From assembly GCA_023375785.1 (NCBI GenBank), contig SZWC01008609.1, positions 49,831-113,830 of the forward strand: 64,000 nucleotides of DNA, read 5' to 3'. Positions 34,238-49,200 of the stretch are shown in pieces (the first letter of the stretch is position 1; each line of letters opens with the position of its first letter). The notes under the pieces are model-generated. The model was not told where the DNA came from. It did not search any database and was given only the letters and a program-made list of their open reading frames with translations. Made by a program: the position numbers and the translations under genes. The stretch comes from Penium margaritaceum (lineage: Eukaryota; Streptophyta; Zygnematophyceae; Desmidiales; Peniaceae).

Positions 34238-37200
34238 AGCAGGACTCAAGTAGGGTGCAACTAGGGCGCAACCAGGGTGTAACCAAGGAGTAGCTAGTGC
34301 CCAACTGAGGCGCAACTAGGGCACAACTAGGACGCAACTAGGCTGCAACTAGGACGTAACTAGGGCGCAACTAGGGCGCAAGGAGGGTACAAGTAGGGTG
34401 CAAGTATCACGCAAGTACGGTGTAGCTAGGACACAACTAGGACACAAGTAGGGTGCAAGTAGGACGCAAGTAGGGTACAAGTAGGATGTAACTAGGACAC
34501 AACTAGGATGCAACTAAAACGCAAGTAAGGTGCAAGTAGGACGCAACTAGGACACAAGTAACATGCAACTTGGACGCAACTAGGGCGCAACTAAGACGTA
34601 ACTAGGGCACAAGTAGGGTACAAGTAGGGCGCAAGTAGGGTGCAATTCGGGAACAACTACGGCGCAACTAGGACACAAGTAGGACGCAAGTAGGGTGCAA
34701 CTAGGGTGCAACTAGGGCGTAACTAGGGCAAAAACAGGACAAAAGTAGGACGCAAGTAGGGTGCAGCCAGGTCGCAACTAGGGCGTAAGTAGGGCGCAAG
34801 TAGGGCACAACTTAGGCGCAACTAGGGCACAAGTAGGATGCAACTAGGGCAAAGCAAGATCGCAACTAGGATGCAACTAGCACACAACTAGGGTACAACT
34901 AGGGCGTACCTAATGCGCAACTCGGGCGTCGCTAGTGTCCAACTGAAATGCAACTAGGGCGCAAGTAGGGCGCAAGTAGGGCGCAAGTAGGGCGCAACTA
35001 GGGTGCAAGTAGGGCGGAAGTAGGGCACAACTAGGGTGCAATTAGGGTGCAACTGGGGCTCAAGTAGGCCGCAAGTAGGGCGCAAGTAGGGCTGACTAGG
35101 GCGCAACTAGGGTCCAACAAGGACGCAACTAGGGCGCATGTAGGGCGCAATTATGGTGCGATTAGGACGCAACTAGGGGGCAACTAGGGCGCAAGTAGGA
35201 TGCCATCAGGACATAACTAGGTCGCAACTAGGACGCAACTAGGGCGCAAGTAGGGCGCAACTAGGGTACAACTAGGGCGCAACTAGGGTGTACCTAGGAC
35301 ATAGCTAGGGTATAGCTATTGTCCACCTTAGATGCAACTTGGGTGCAACTAGGGCGCAACTAGGACGCAAGAAGGGAGAACTAGGGCGCAAGTAGGATGC
35401 AAGTAGGGTGCAACTAGGGCACAACTAGGGCGCAACTAGGGTGCAACTAGGGTGTAGCTAGTGTCCAACTGAGGTACAACTAGGGTGCAACTAGGGCGCA
35501 ACGATGGCGGAAATAGGGCACAAGTAGGGTGTAACTAGGACACAAGTAGGGTGCAACTAGGGCGCAACTAGGGCACAACTAGGGTGTAACTAGGACGCAA
35601 GTAGGGTGCAACTAGGACGCAAGTAGGGAACAACTAGGACGCAAGTAGGACGCAAGTAGGGCGCAATTGGGGCACAATTAGGGCACAACTAGGGCGCAAC
35701 TAGGGCGCAACTAGGGCGTAGCTAGTGCCCAACTGAGGCAAAACTAGGGCACAACTAGGACACAACTAGGGCGTAACTATGGCGCAAATAGGACGCAAGT
35801 AGGGCGCAACTAGAGTACAAATAGGATGAATCTAGGGCGCAAGTAGGGCGCAACTAGGGCGCAAGTAAGGCGCAAGTAAGGCGCATGTAGGGAGCAACTA
35901 GTGCACAACTAGGGCGCAAGTAGGACGCAACTAGGGTGCAAGTAGGACGCAAGTACGGCGCAACTAGGGCGCAACTAGGATGCAACTAGGGTGCAACTAA
36001 GGCGCAACTAGGGCGCAATTAGGGCGCATGTAGGGTGCAAGTAGGGCACAACTAGGGTGCAACTAGGGCGCAACTAGGGCGTAGCTATTGCCCAACTGAG
36101 ATGTCACTAGGGCACAACTAGGGCGGAATAGGGCACAATTAGGACGCAAGAAGGGTGCAATCATGGTGTAACTAGGGTTCAACTATGGCGAAACTAGGGC
36201 ACAAGTAGGACACAAGTAGGGCGCAACTAGGGCACAACTAGATGCAAGTAGGGCGTAAGTGGGTCGTAACTAGGGCGTAACTAGGGCTCAACAAGGGCGC
36301 AACAAGGGCGCAACTAGGGCGTATCTAGGAGGCAACTAGGGCATAGCTAGTGCCCAACTAAGTCGTATCTAGGCCGCAACTAAGGCGCAAGTAGGGTGCA
36401 ACTAGGGCACAACTCAGGCGCAAGTCAGGCTCAACTAGGGCGCACGTAGGGTGCAAGTAGGGCACAAATAGGGAGTAACTAGGGTACAACAAGGGCACAA
36501 CTAGGGCGCCAATAGGGCGAAACCAGGGCACAAATAGGGCGCAACTAGGATGTAACTAGGGCGCAACTAGGTCGCAAGTAGGGCGCAAGGAGGGTGTAAC
36601 TAGTGCGCAACTAGGGCATAACTAGGGCGCAATTACGGCGCAAGTAGGTCATAACTAGGGCGTTAATTGGCCGCAACTATGGCGCAAGTAGGGCACAACT
36701 AGGGCGTAACTAGGGTGCAACTAGTGCACAACTAGGGGGCAACTAGGATGTAGCTAGTGTACAACTAAGGCGGAACTACGCTGCAACAAGGGCGCAAGTA
36801 CGGCGCAAGTAGGATGCAACATGTGCGCAAGTAGGACGCAAGTAGGGCGCAACTGGGGCACAACTAGGGCGCAACTAGGGTGCAACTTGGACGCAACTAG
36901 GGCATAGCTAGTGTCCAATTGAGGCAAAAGTAGGGCACAACTAGGGCGCAAGTATGACGCAACTAGGGCGCAAGTAGGACGCAACTAAGGCACAACTAGG
37001 GCGGAACTAGGACGGGACTAGGACGTAAGTAGGGTGTAAGTAGGACCCAACTAGGGCACAACAAGGGTGCAACTAGGACGCAAGTAGGATGTAACTAGGA
37101 CGTGACTAGGGTGCAACTAGGGTGCATGTAGGGCGCAAGTAGGATGCAAGTAGGGCGCAAGTAGGGAACAACTAGGAAGCAACTGGGGCGCAAGTAGGGA

Positions 37201-40200
37201 GGAAATAATGCGCAACTAGGGCGCAACTAGGACACAACTAGGACGCACGTAGGACGCAACTAGGGCGCAACTAGGGCGCAACAAGGGTGCAACTAGGACG
37301 TAAGTACGGCATAGCTAGTGCTCAACTAAGGCGCAACTAGGGCACAACTAAGGCGCAACTAGTGCGCAACTAGGGCGCAACTAGGACTCAAGTAGGGTGC
37401 AACTAGGGTACAAATAGGACGCAACGAGGGCACAACTAGGGTGCAACTAGGATACAACTAGGCCACAAGTAGGGTGCAAGTAGGGCGCAACTAGGACGTA
37501 ACTAGGGCGCATCAAGAGCGCAAGTAGGGTGCAAGTAGGGCGCAACTAGGGTTTAACTAGGGCAGAACTAGGGCCCAAGTAGGACGCAAGTTGCATGCAA
37601 CAAGGGCGCAACTAGGGTGCAACTAGGGCGCAACCAGGGCGCAACTAGGACGTAGCTAGTGTCCAATTAAGGTGCAACTAGGGTACAACTAGGGCGCAAC
37701 TAGGGCGCAACTAGGACGCAAGTAGGGCGCAAGTAGGGTACAAGTAGGGTGCAAGTATGTCGCAAGTACGGCTTAACTAGGGCGCAACTAGGGCGTAGCA
37801 AGGACACAACTGACATGCAACTAGGGTGTAACTAGGGTGCAATGAGGGTGTAACTAGGACACAAGTAGGGCGTAACTAGTGTGCAAGTAGGCCACAAGTA
37901 GAGTGCAAGTAGGGCACAAGTAGGGTAGCAACTAGGGTGCAACTAGGGCGCAACTAGGGTGCAAGTAGCGTAAAAGAAGGGCACAAGTAGGGCACAACTA
38001 GGACGCAACTAGGGCACAACTAGGGTGCAACTAGGGCGCAACTAGGGTGCAATTAGGACACAAGTAGGGCGCAACTACGGCGCAACTAGGATGTAACTAG
38101 GACGTAAGTAGCTCGCAAGTAGGATACAAGTAGGGCGTAACCAGGGCGCAATCAGGGCACAACTAGGGCGTAAGTAGGACGCAAGTAGGGCGCGAGTAGG
38201 ACGCCAGTAGGGTGCAAGTAGAGCGCAACTAGGGCGCAACTAGGACGCAAGTAGGATGGAAGTAGGGCACAACAAGGGTACAACTAGGGTGAAACTAGGA
38301 CGCAACTAGGGCACAAGTAGGTCGCAACTAGGACGCAACAAGGACGCAACTAGGGCGCAACTAGGGCGCAAAAAGGGCGCACCTAGGACGCGACTAGGGC
38401 ATAGCTAGTGTCCAACTGAGACGCATCTGGGGCACAACTAGGGCACAACTAGGGCGTAAGGAGGGTGCAACTAGGACGCAAGTAGGGCGCAAGTAGGGTG
38501 CATCTGGTGCGCAACTAGGGCGCAACTAGAGCGTAGCTAGTGCCCAATGAGGCATAGTAGGGCACAACTAGGGCACAAGTTGGGCGTAAGTAGGGCGCAA
38601 CTAGCGCGTAACTAAGACGTAGCTAGAGCTCAACTGAGGCGGAATTTGGGCGTAATAAGGGCGCAACTAGGGTGCAAGTAGGGCGCAAGTCGGGCGCAAC
38701 TAGGACGCAAGTAGGGAACAACTAGGGCGCAAGTAGGGCGCAAGTAGGGCGCAAGTACGGCGCAACTAGGGCACAACTCGGGCGCAACTAGGACGCAACT
38801 AGGGCGCAACTAGGGTGTAACTAGTGTCCAACAAAGGCACAACTAGGGTGCAACTAGGGCGCAAGTAGGGCGCAACAAGGGCACAATTAGGATGTAACTA
38901 GGGTGCAACTAGGACGCCAGTAGGATGCAACTAGGTCACAACTAGGATACAACTTGGGCAAAGTTGGACACAAGTAGGGCACAAGTAGAGAGCAACTAGT
39001 GTGCAACTAGGGCGCAACTAGGGGCAAGTAGGATGCAAGAAGGGCGCAAGTAGGGCGCAGGCACAAGTACGGCACAAGTAGGGTACAACTAGGGCACAAC
39101 TAGGACACAAGTAGGACAAGTAGGGTGCAACTAGGACGGAACTAGGATGCAACTAGAACATACCCAGTACCCAACTGAGGCACAACTAGGGCGCAACTAG
39201 GGCGCAAGTAGGGCGAAACTAGGGCGCAAGTAGGGCTCAACTAGGATGCAAGTAGGGCGCAAGTAGGACACAACAAGGCCGCAACTAAAGCGCAACTAGG
39301 ATGCAACTAGGGTGTAGCAAGTGCCCAACTGAGGTGCAACTAGGGTGCAAGTAGGACGCAACTAGGGCACAACTAGGGCGCAACTAGGGCGCAACTAGGG
39401 TGCAAATAAGACACAAGTAGGGTGCAACTGGGGTGCAACTAGGACGTAACTAGGGTGCAACATTGACGTAGCTAGTATCCAACTGAGGCGCAACTAGGGT
39501 GTAACTAGGGTGCAAGTGGGGTGTTACTAGGGAACAAGGAGGGCGCAACTTGGACGCAACTAGGGTGCAACTAGGACGCAAGTAGGGCACAAGTAGGACG
39601 CAACTAGGGTGCAACTAGGGCGCAAGTAGGACGCAAGTAGAGCATAAGTAGGGCGCAACTAGGGCGCAACTAGGGCGCAACTAGGACGCAAGTAGGATGC
39701 AAGTAGGGCGTAACTAGGGTGCAACTAGGGCGCAACTAATGCTTAAGTAGGGGGTAAGTAAGGTGCAACTAGGGCTCAACAAGGATACAACTAGGGCTTA
39801 ACTAGGCCGCAACTATGGCGCAACTAGGGTACAACTAGAACAAAACTAGGGCGCAACTAGGGCGTAGCTAGTGCCCAACTGAGGCGCAACTAGGACGCAA
39901 CTAGGGCACAAGTCGGGCGCAACTGAGGCACAAGTAGGGCGCAACTGGGGCGTAATTGGGGTGCAAGTAGGACACAAGTAGGGCGCAACTAGGTTGCAAC
40001 TAGGGCATAGCTTGTGCCTAACTGACGTACAACTAGGGCGCAACTAGGACGCAAGTAGGGCGCAACTAGGGCGCAAGTAGGGCGTAACTAGGGTACTTTT
40101 AAGATAAAACAGGGGTACAACTAGGGCGTAAGTAGTGCGCAGGTAGGGTGCAACTACGGTACAACTAGGGCGTAACTAGGTCACACGTAGGGCGCAACTA

Positions 40201-43200
40201 GGGTGCAAGTAGGACTTTACCAGGGTGTAACTAGGGTACAAGAAGGATGCAAGTAGGGCGCAAGTAGGGTGCAAGTAGTGCGCAACTAGGGCTCAACTAG
40301 GGTGCAAGTAGGGCGCAACTAGGGCGCAACTAGGGCGCAACTAGGGCGCAAGTAGAACGTAAGTAGGGCACATCTAGGGCGGAAGTAGAACGCAATTAGG
40401 GTGCAACTAGGGCGTAGCTAGTACCCAATTGAGGGGCAACTAGGGCAAAAGTAGGGCGCCACCAGGACGCAAGTAGGGCTCAACTAGGGTGTAACTAAGG
40501 AGCAAGTAGGACGCAACTAGAGTGCAACTACGACACAACTAGGATGCAACTACAATGTAGCTATTGCCCAACTGAGGTGCAACTAGGACGCAACTAGGAT
40601 GCAACTAGGGCGCAAGTAGGCGCAACTAGGGCACAACTAGGGTGCAACTAGGGCGCAAATAGGATGCAAGGAGGGTGCAAGTAGGGCGCAACTAGGCGGT
40701 AACTAGGGCGTAACTAGGGCACAAGTAGGGAACAAGTAGGATGCAAGTAGGGCGTAACTAGGGCATAACTAGGGTGCAAGTTTGGTCCAAAAAATGTACA
40801 AGTAGGGTACAACTAGGGCTCAACTAGGGTGCAACTAGGGCGCACGTAAGGTGCAAGTAGGGCGCAATTAGGGTGCAACTATGGGGCAACTAGGACGCAA
40901 GTAGGGTACAAGTAGGTCGTAACTAGGACGCAACTAGGGCGCAAGTAGGGCACAACTAAGGCGTAGCTAGTGCCCAACTGAGGCGCAACAAGGGCACAAC
41001 CAGGGCGCATGTCGGGCGCAACTCGGGGGCAAGTAGGGCACAACTAAGGTGCAAGTAGGTGCAAGTAGGGCGCAATTAGGGTGTAACTAGGGCGCAACTA
41101 CGGCGTAGCTAGTGTCCAACTGAGCTGCAAGAAGGGCCACAACTACGACGCAAGTGGGCGCAACTAGGGTGCAAGTGGGACATAATTTGGACGCAACTAG
41201 GGCGCAATTAGGGCGCAACTAGGGCGCAAGTAGGACGCAAGTAGGGAGCGAGTAGGGGACAACTACGGTGTAACTAGGGTGAAAGTAGGACGCAAGTAGG
41301 GCGTAAACAGGACGTATCGAGGATGTAACTAGGGTGTAACTAGGGCCCAAATAGGACGCAAGTAGGGCACAAGTACGGCGAAAGTAGGACGCAAGTAGGA
41401 CGCAACTTGGGCGCAACTAGGGCATAACTATTGTACAAGTAGGGCGCAAGTAGGATGCAACTAGGGCTCAACTAGGGCGCAACTAGGGCGCAACTAGGGC
41501 GCAACTGGGATGCAAGTATGGTGCAACTAGGATGCAACTAGGGTGCAACTAGGGCGTAGCTAGTGCCCAACTGAGGCGCAAGTAGGACGTAACTAGGGTG
41601 CAAGTCAGGCGCAACTAGGGTGCAAGTAGGGCGTAACTAGGGCGTAAGTGGGGTGCAAGTAGGGCACAAGTAGGGCCTAATTAGGGTCAACTAGGGTGTA
41701 GCTAGTGTCCAACTGACGCGCAACTAGGGCGCAACAGGGATGCAACTGGGGCGTAAGTAGCATGCAACTAGGGCGCAACTAGGTCGTAACTTGGGTGCAA
41801 CTAGGGCGCAAGTAGGGCGCAACTAGGGTGTAACTAGGGCGGAAGTAGGATGCAAGTAGGGTGCAAGTAGGGTGCAAGTAGGGTATAACTAGGGCACAAC
41901 TAGGACGCAACTAGGGTGCAAGTAGGGCGTAAGTAGGGTGCATGTAGGGTGTAACTATGGTGCAACTAGGACGCAACTAGGGTGCAAGTAGGCCGCAACT
42001 AGGACGCGGCTAGGATGCAACAAGGACACAACCAAGGTGCAAGTAGGGCGCAAGTAGGATGCAACTAGGGTGAAACAAGGGCGCAACTAGGGTGCAACTA
42101 GAGCGTAGCTAGTGCCCAACTGAGGCACAACTAGGGCACAACCAGGGTGCAACTAGGGCGTAACTAGGGTGCAACTAGGGCGCAACTAGGGCGCAAGTAT
42201 GGCGCAACTAGGACGCAAATAGGACACAACTAGGTAGCAACTAGGGTGCAAGTAGGACGCAAGAAGGGCGCAAGTAGGGCGCAACTAGGGTGCCAAAAGT
42301 GTACAACTAGGGTGATAGTAGGACACAAGTAGGGCACAAGTAGGGCACAACATGGGTGTAACTAGGGAGCAAGTAGGGCGTAAGTAGGGAGTAATTAGGG
42401 CGGAACTATGGCGCAAGTAGGACGCAAGAAGGGCGCAAGTAGGACGCAACTAGGATGCAACTAGGATGCAACTAGGGCGTAACTAGGGTGTAGCTAGTGC
42501 CCAACTGAGGTACAACTAGGGCGCAACTAGGGCGCACGTCGGACGCAACTAGGACACAAGTAGGGTAAAACTAAAGGGTACAAGTAGGGTGCAAGTAGGG
42601 CGCAACAAGGATGCAACTAGGACCCAACTAGGGCGTAGCTAGTGTCCAACTGAGGCACAACTAGGATGCAACTAGGGTAAGTGGCGTACAACTAGGGCGC
42701 AAGTAGGGCACAACTTGGATGCAACTAGGGCGCAACAAGGGTGCAGCTAGGGTGCAAGTACAGCGCAAGTAGGGTGCAAGTAGGGGGCAAAGAAGGCGCA
42801 ACTAGGGCGCAAGTAGGGCGCGCAAGTAGGGTGTAAGTAGGGCGCATTTAGGGTGCAACTAGGGCACAACTAGCGTGCAAGTAGGATGCAAGAATGGTGC
42901 AACTCGGGCGCAACTAGGGGGCAACTAGGGTGCAAGTAGGGTGCAAGTAGAGCGCAACAAGGGCGCAACTAGGGCGTAACTAGGGCGCAACTAGGGCACA
43001 ACTAGGGCGTAAACAGGATGCAAGTAGGGCACGACTAGAGTGCGACTAGGACGTAACTAGGGCGCAACTAGGGCGTAGCTAGTGCCCAACTGAGGCGCAA
43101 CTAGGGCTCAAGTAGGACGCAACTTGGACGCAGGTAGGGCTAAACTAGAGCGCAAGTATGGTGCAAGTAGGACGTAACTATGGCGCAACTAGGGCGCAAC

Positions 43201-46200
43201 TAGGGCACAACTAGGACACAACTAGGGCGTAGCTAGTGCCCAACTGAGGCGCAACGAGGATGCAACTAGGGCGCAAGTACAGCGCAACTAAGCCGCAAGT
43301 ATGCACAACTAGGGCGCAACTAGGGTGCAACTAGGGCGTAAATAAGGCAGAACTAGGGTGCAAGTAGGGCGCAAGTAGGACACAACTAGGGCATAACTAG
43401 GGCGCAAGTAGGGCACAAGTAGGGCACAAGTAGGGCGTAACTAGGGCGCAACTAGGACGCAACTAGGACGCAATTAGAGCGCAATTAGGGCGTAACTAGG
43501 GTGGAACTAGGGTACAACTAGGGCGCAGCTAGTGCTTAGCTAGTGCCCAACTGAGGAGCAACTAGGGCGCAACTAGGGCGCAAGTAGGGCGTAACTAGGG
43601 CGCATGTAGGGCTCAACTACAACGTAAGTAGGGTGCAAGTAGGGCGTAATAAGGGTACAACTAGGGTGCAACTAGGGCACAACTAGGGCATAGCTAGTGC
43701 CCAACCGAGGTGCAACTAGGGTGCAACTAGGTTGCAAGTAGGGCGCAACTAGGGCGCATGTAGGCTCAACTAGGGCGCAACTAGGGCACAACTAGGNNNN
43801 NNNNNNNNNNNNNNNNNNNNNNNNNNNNNNNNNNNNNNNNNNNNNNNNNNNNNNNNNNGGCGCAACTAGGGCACAACTAGGGCGCAAGTGGGTGCAACTA
43901 GGGTGCAACTAGGGTGCAACTAGTGCGCAAGCAGGGCGCAAGTTAGGCACAAGTAGGACGCAGCTAGTGCACAACTAGGGCGCAACTAGGGTGCAAGTAG
44001 GGCGCACGTAGGGCACAAGTAGGGCACAACTAGGGAACAACTAGGGTGTAACTATGCCGCAACTAGGGTGCAACTAGGGCCCAACTAGGGTGTAGCAAGT
44101 GCCTAACTGAGGTGCAACTAGGGCGCAACTGGGACGCACGGCGGGTTAAACTAAGGCGTAAGTAGGGCACAGCTAGGGTACAAGTAGGGTGCAAGTACGG
44201 CACAACTAGGGTGCAACTAGGGTCCAACTAGGGTGCAACTAGGCTGTAGCTAGTGTCCAATGGAGTCACAACTAGGACGCAACTAGGACGCAAGCGAGGT
44301 GCAACTAGGGCGCAAGTAGGGTGCAGCTTGGACGCAACCAGGGCACAACTAGGGTGCAACTAGGGCGCAAGTAGGGCATAAGTAGGTACAACTAAGGTGC
44401 AACTAAGGCGTAACTAGGGCGCAAGTAGGACGCAAGCAGAGCGTAAGTAGGACGTAACTAGGACACAACTTGGGCGTAACTAGGGTGCAAGTAGGATGCA
44501 AGTAGGGTGCAAGTAGGGTAAAACTAGGGTGCAACTAGGACGCAAGTAGGGCGCAAGAAAGGCGCAACGAGGGCTCAACTAGGGCACAACTAGGATGCAA
44601 CTAGGCCGCAACTAGGGAAAAACTAGGGTGCAACTAGGGCGTAGCTAGTGCCCAACCGAGGCGAATCTAGGGTACAACTAGGGCGCAAGTTGGGTGCAAC
44701 TAGGGCGCAAGAAGGGCACAACTAGGGCGCAAGTGGGGTGTAAGTAGAGCACAAGTAGGGCACAACTAGGGCGCAACTAGTGCGTAACTAGTGCCCAACT
44801 GAGGCGCATCTAGGGTGCAACTAGGGTGCAAGTCGGGCGCAACTAGGGCGCAAGAAGGGCACAACTAGGACGCAAGTGGGGTGCAAGTAGAACACAAGTA
44901 GGGCATAACCAGGACGTAACTAGGGCGTAAGTAGGGCACAACTAAGGTGCAATTAAGGTGTAACTAGGGTGCAACTAGGGTACAAGTAGGACGTAAGTAG
45001 GGCACAACTCGGGCGCAACTAGGGTGCAACTAGGACGCAAGTAGGGTGTAACTAGGGCGCAAGTAGGGCGTAACTAGGGTCAACTAGGGCGCAACTAGGG
45101 CGTAAGTAGGGTACAAATAGGGTGCAAGTAGGACGCAAGTGGGGCGTAACTAGGGCGTAACTAGGACGTAAGTAGGGCGCAAGCAGAGCGCAAGAAGGGC
45201 GCAACTAGGGTTCAACTATGGCGTAATTAGGGCTCAAGTGGGACGCAAGTAGGGCATAACTAGGACGGAACTAGGACGCAACTAGGGTGCAACTAGGGTG
45301 CAACTAGGGTATAGCTAGTGCCCAACTGAGGCACAACTAGGGCGCAAACATGGTGCAACTTGGGCGTAAGTAGGGCTAAACTAGGGCACAAGTAGGACGC
45401 AACTAGGACACAACTAGGGTGCAACTAGGACACAACTAGGGCGTATCTAGTACCCAATTGAGGCGCAACTAGGGCACAACTAGGGCGCAAATAGGTGCAA
45501 CTAGGGCGCAAGAAGGTGTAATCAGGGTGCAACTAGGATACGACTAGGGCGCAACTAGGGCCCAAGTAGGGCGCAACTAGGGCACAACCAGGGCGCAACT
45601 AGGACGCAAGTAGGGCGCAAGTAGGACGCAAGTAGGGTGCAACTAGGACGCAATTAGGGTGCAAGTAGGGCCCAAAAAGGGTACAAGTAGGGCACAACTA
45701 GGGTGCAACTAGGACGCAACTAGGGCGCAAGTAGGGTGCAAGTAGGGTGAAATTAGGGCGTAACTATGGCGCAACTAGGACACAAGTACTGCGCAACTAG
45801 GGTGCAACTAGGGCATAGCTAGTGTCCAACTGAGGAGCCACTATGAGGCAACTAGGGCGCAAGTGGGGCACAACTAGGGTCCAAGTAGGGCGCAACTTGG
45901 ACGCAACTAGAGCACAACTAGGGCGCAACTAGGGCGCAAGTAGGACGCAAGTAGGGCGCAAGTAGAGGGCAACTAGGGCGCAACCAGGGGGAAGGTAGGA
46001 CGCAAGTAGGACGTAAGTATGATGCAACTAGGGCACAACTAGGGCGCAACTAGGGCGCAAGTAGGACGCAAGTATGGCGCAACTAGGCCTCAACTAGGGC
46101 ACAACTAGTGTGCAACTAGGATGCAACTTGGCTGCAACTGGGGTACAACTAGGACGTAAGTAGGGCGCAACTAGGGTGTAGCTAGTGCCCAACTGAGGCG

Positions 46201-49200
46201 CAACTAGGGTGCAACTAGGGTGCAAGTCGGGCGCAACTAGGGTGCAAGTAGGACGCAGCTAGGGTGCAAGTGGGATGCAAGTAGCACAAAAAGGGTGCAA
46301 CTAGGGCTCAACTAGGGCGTAGCTAGTGTCCAACTGACATGCAACTAGGGTACGACTAGGACGCAAGTAGGGCGCAACTAGGACGCAAGTAGGGTGCAAC
46401 TAGGACGCAACTAGGTCGCAACTAGGATGCAAGTAGGGCGTAAGTAGGGCGCAACTAGGGCGCAACTAGGGCGCAAGTAGGGCGCAAGTAAGACGCAAAT
46501 AGGGCATAACTGGAGTGTAAATAGAGCACAACCAGGGAGTAACTAGGGTGTAACTAGGGCGTAACTAGGACGCAAGTAGGGCGCAAGTAGGGCGCAAGTA
46601 GGGCGGAACTTGGACACAACTAGGGTGTAACTAGGACGTAGCTAGTGCCCAACTGAGGCGCAACTAGGGCACAACTAGGGCAAAAGTAGGGCGCAACTAG
46701 GGCACAAATAGGGCTCAACTAGGGCACAAGTAGGGTCCAAGTAGGATGCAACTAGGGCACAACTAGGGTGCAACTAAGGCGCAACTATGGCACAACGAGG
46801 ATATAGCTAGTGTCCCACTGAGGTGCAATTAGGTTACAACTACGGCACAATTAGAGCGTAACTAGGACACAAGTAGGCGCAACTAGGGCGCAACAAGGGT
46901 GCAACTAGGGTGCAACTAGGGCGCAAGTAGGGCACAACTAGGGCGCAACTATGGTGTAACTAGGGCGCAACAAGGACGCAAGCAAGGTGCAAGTAGGGCG
47001 CAAGTAGGGCTCAACTAGTGCGCAACTAGGGACGCAACTAGAGAGCAAGTGAGGCGCAAGTAGGGTGCAATTCGCGCGCAACTATGGCGCAACTAGGTTG
47101 TAAGTAGGGCACAATCAGGGCAGAACTAGGGCGCAACTAGGGCGGAACCAGGGGATAGTTTGTGCCCAACTGAGGCACAACTAGGACGGAACTAAGGCGC
47201 ACGTCGGGCGTAAATAGGGTGCAAGTAGGGCACAACTAGGGCCCAAATAGGATGCAAGTAGGGCGCGACTAGGATGCAACTAGGGCGTAACTAGGGTGTA
47301 GCTAGAGTCCAACTGAGGCGGAACTAGGTCGCAACTAGGGCGTAAGTGGGGTACAACTAGGGCGCAAGTAGGGTACAACTTGGACGCATCTAGGGCGCAA
47401 CTAGGACGCAACTAGGGCGCAGGTAGGGTGCAAGTAGGGTGCAACTAAGGCGAAACTAGGGAAAAACTAGGATGTAAGTAGGGTGCAAATAGAGCGTAAG
47501 AAGGGCGCAACTAGGACGCAACTAGGGCACATTAGGGAGAAAACAGTGCGCAAGTAGGGCGTAATTAAGGTGCAACTAAGGCACAAGTAGGGCGCAAGTA
47601 ACACGCAACTATGGCTCAACTAGGGCACAACAAGGGCACAACTAGGCCACAATGAGGGTGCAACTAGGGTGTAACTAGAACGAAACAAAGGCACAACTAG
47701 GGCGTAGCTAGTTCCAAACTGAGGCGCAACTAGGGCGCAACTAGGGGACAAGTCGGGCGCAACTAGGGTGCAAGTTGGGCACAACTAGGGCGCAAGTGGG
47801 ACGCAAGTAGGACACAACTAGGGTGCAACTAGGACGCAACTAGGGCGTAGCTAGTGTCCAACTAAGGCGCAACTAGGACGCAACTAGGGCACAACTAGGA
47901 TGCAAGTGGGGCGCAATCAGGGTGCAACTAGGGTTCAACTCGGGCGTAACTTGGGCGCAAGTAGGGTAGACCTAGGGTGCAAGTAGGGAGCAAGCAAGGC
48001 GCAACTAGGACACAACTAGGGTGCAACTAGGGCGTAGCTAGTGGTCAACTGAGGCACAACTAGGGCGTAGCCAGGGCGCAAGTGGGGCACAACTAGGGTG
48101 CAAGTAGGGCGCAACTTGGACGTAACTACGGGGCAACTAGGGCGCAACTAGGACGCAATTAGGACGCAAGTAGGGCGCAAGTACGGGGCAACTAGGGCGC
48201 GACGAGGGTATAAGTAGGGCGCAAGTAGGACGTAAGTAGGGTGTAACTAGGGTGCAACTAGGGCGTAACTAGGACGCAAGTAGGCCGCAAGTAGGGCGCA
48301 AGAGGGGCGCAACTAAGGTGCAACTAGGGCGAAACTAGGACGCAAGTAGGACGTAACTAGGCGCAACTAGGGCTTAACTAGGGCGTAACTAGGGTGTAAC
48401 TAGGGCGCAACGAGGGCGCAACTAGGGTGCAAATAGGATGCAACCAGGGTGCAACTACAACTTAGCTAGTGCCTAACTGAGGCGCAACTAGGGCGCAAGT
48501 AGGGCGCAACAAGGGGAGCAAGTAGGGCGCAACTATGGTGCGAGTGGGGCGCAAGTAGGGCACAAGTCGGACGGAACTTGGGCTCAACTAGGCGTAGATA
48601 GTGCCCAACTGACGTGCAACTAGGGTGCGACGAGGACGAAAGTAAGAAAAAACTAGGGCGCAAGTAGGACGCAACTAGGGTGTAACCAGGTTTCAACTAG
48701 GGTACAACTAGGATGCAAGTAGGGTGCAAGTAGGGTGCAACTAAGGTACAACTAGGGTGCAACTATGGCGCAAGTAGGGCGCAAGTAGGATGCAAGTAGG
48801 GCATAACTAGGACGCAACTAGGGCGTAACTAGGGCGCAAGTAAAGCACAAGTAGGGTACAAGTAGGATGCAACGAGGGCGCAACTAGGGCGCAACTAGGG
48901 CACAAGTAGGACACAACTAGGACACAAGTAGGGTGTAACTAGGGTGCAACTAGGACGCAAATAGGGCACAAGTAGGGCACAACTAGGGCGCAACTAGGGC
49001 ACAAATAGGGCTCAACTAGGGCACAACTAGGGTGTAAGTAGGACGCAATTAGGGTGCAACTAGGACGCAACTAGGGCGTAACTAGGACGTAACTAGGGCG
49101 TAGCTATTGCCAAACTGAGGCGCAACTAGGACGTAACTAGGGCGCAAGTAGGACGCAACTAGAGCACAAGTAGTGCGCAAGGAGGACGCAACTAGGGCAC

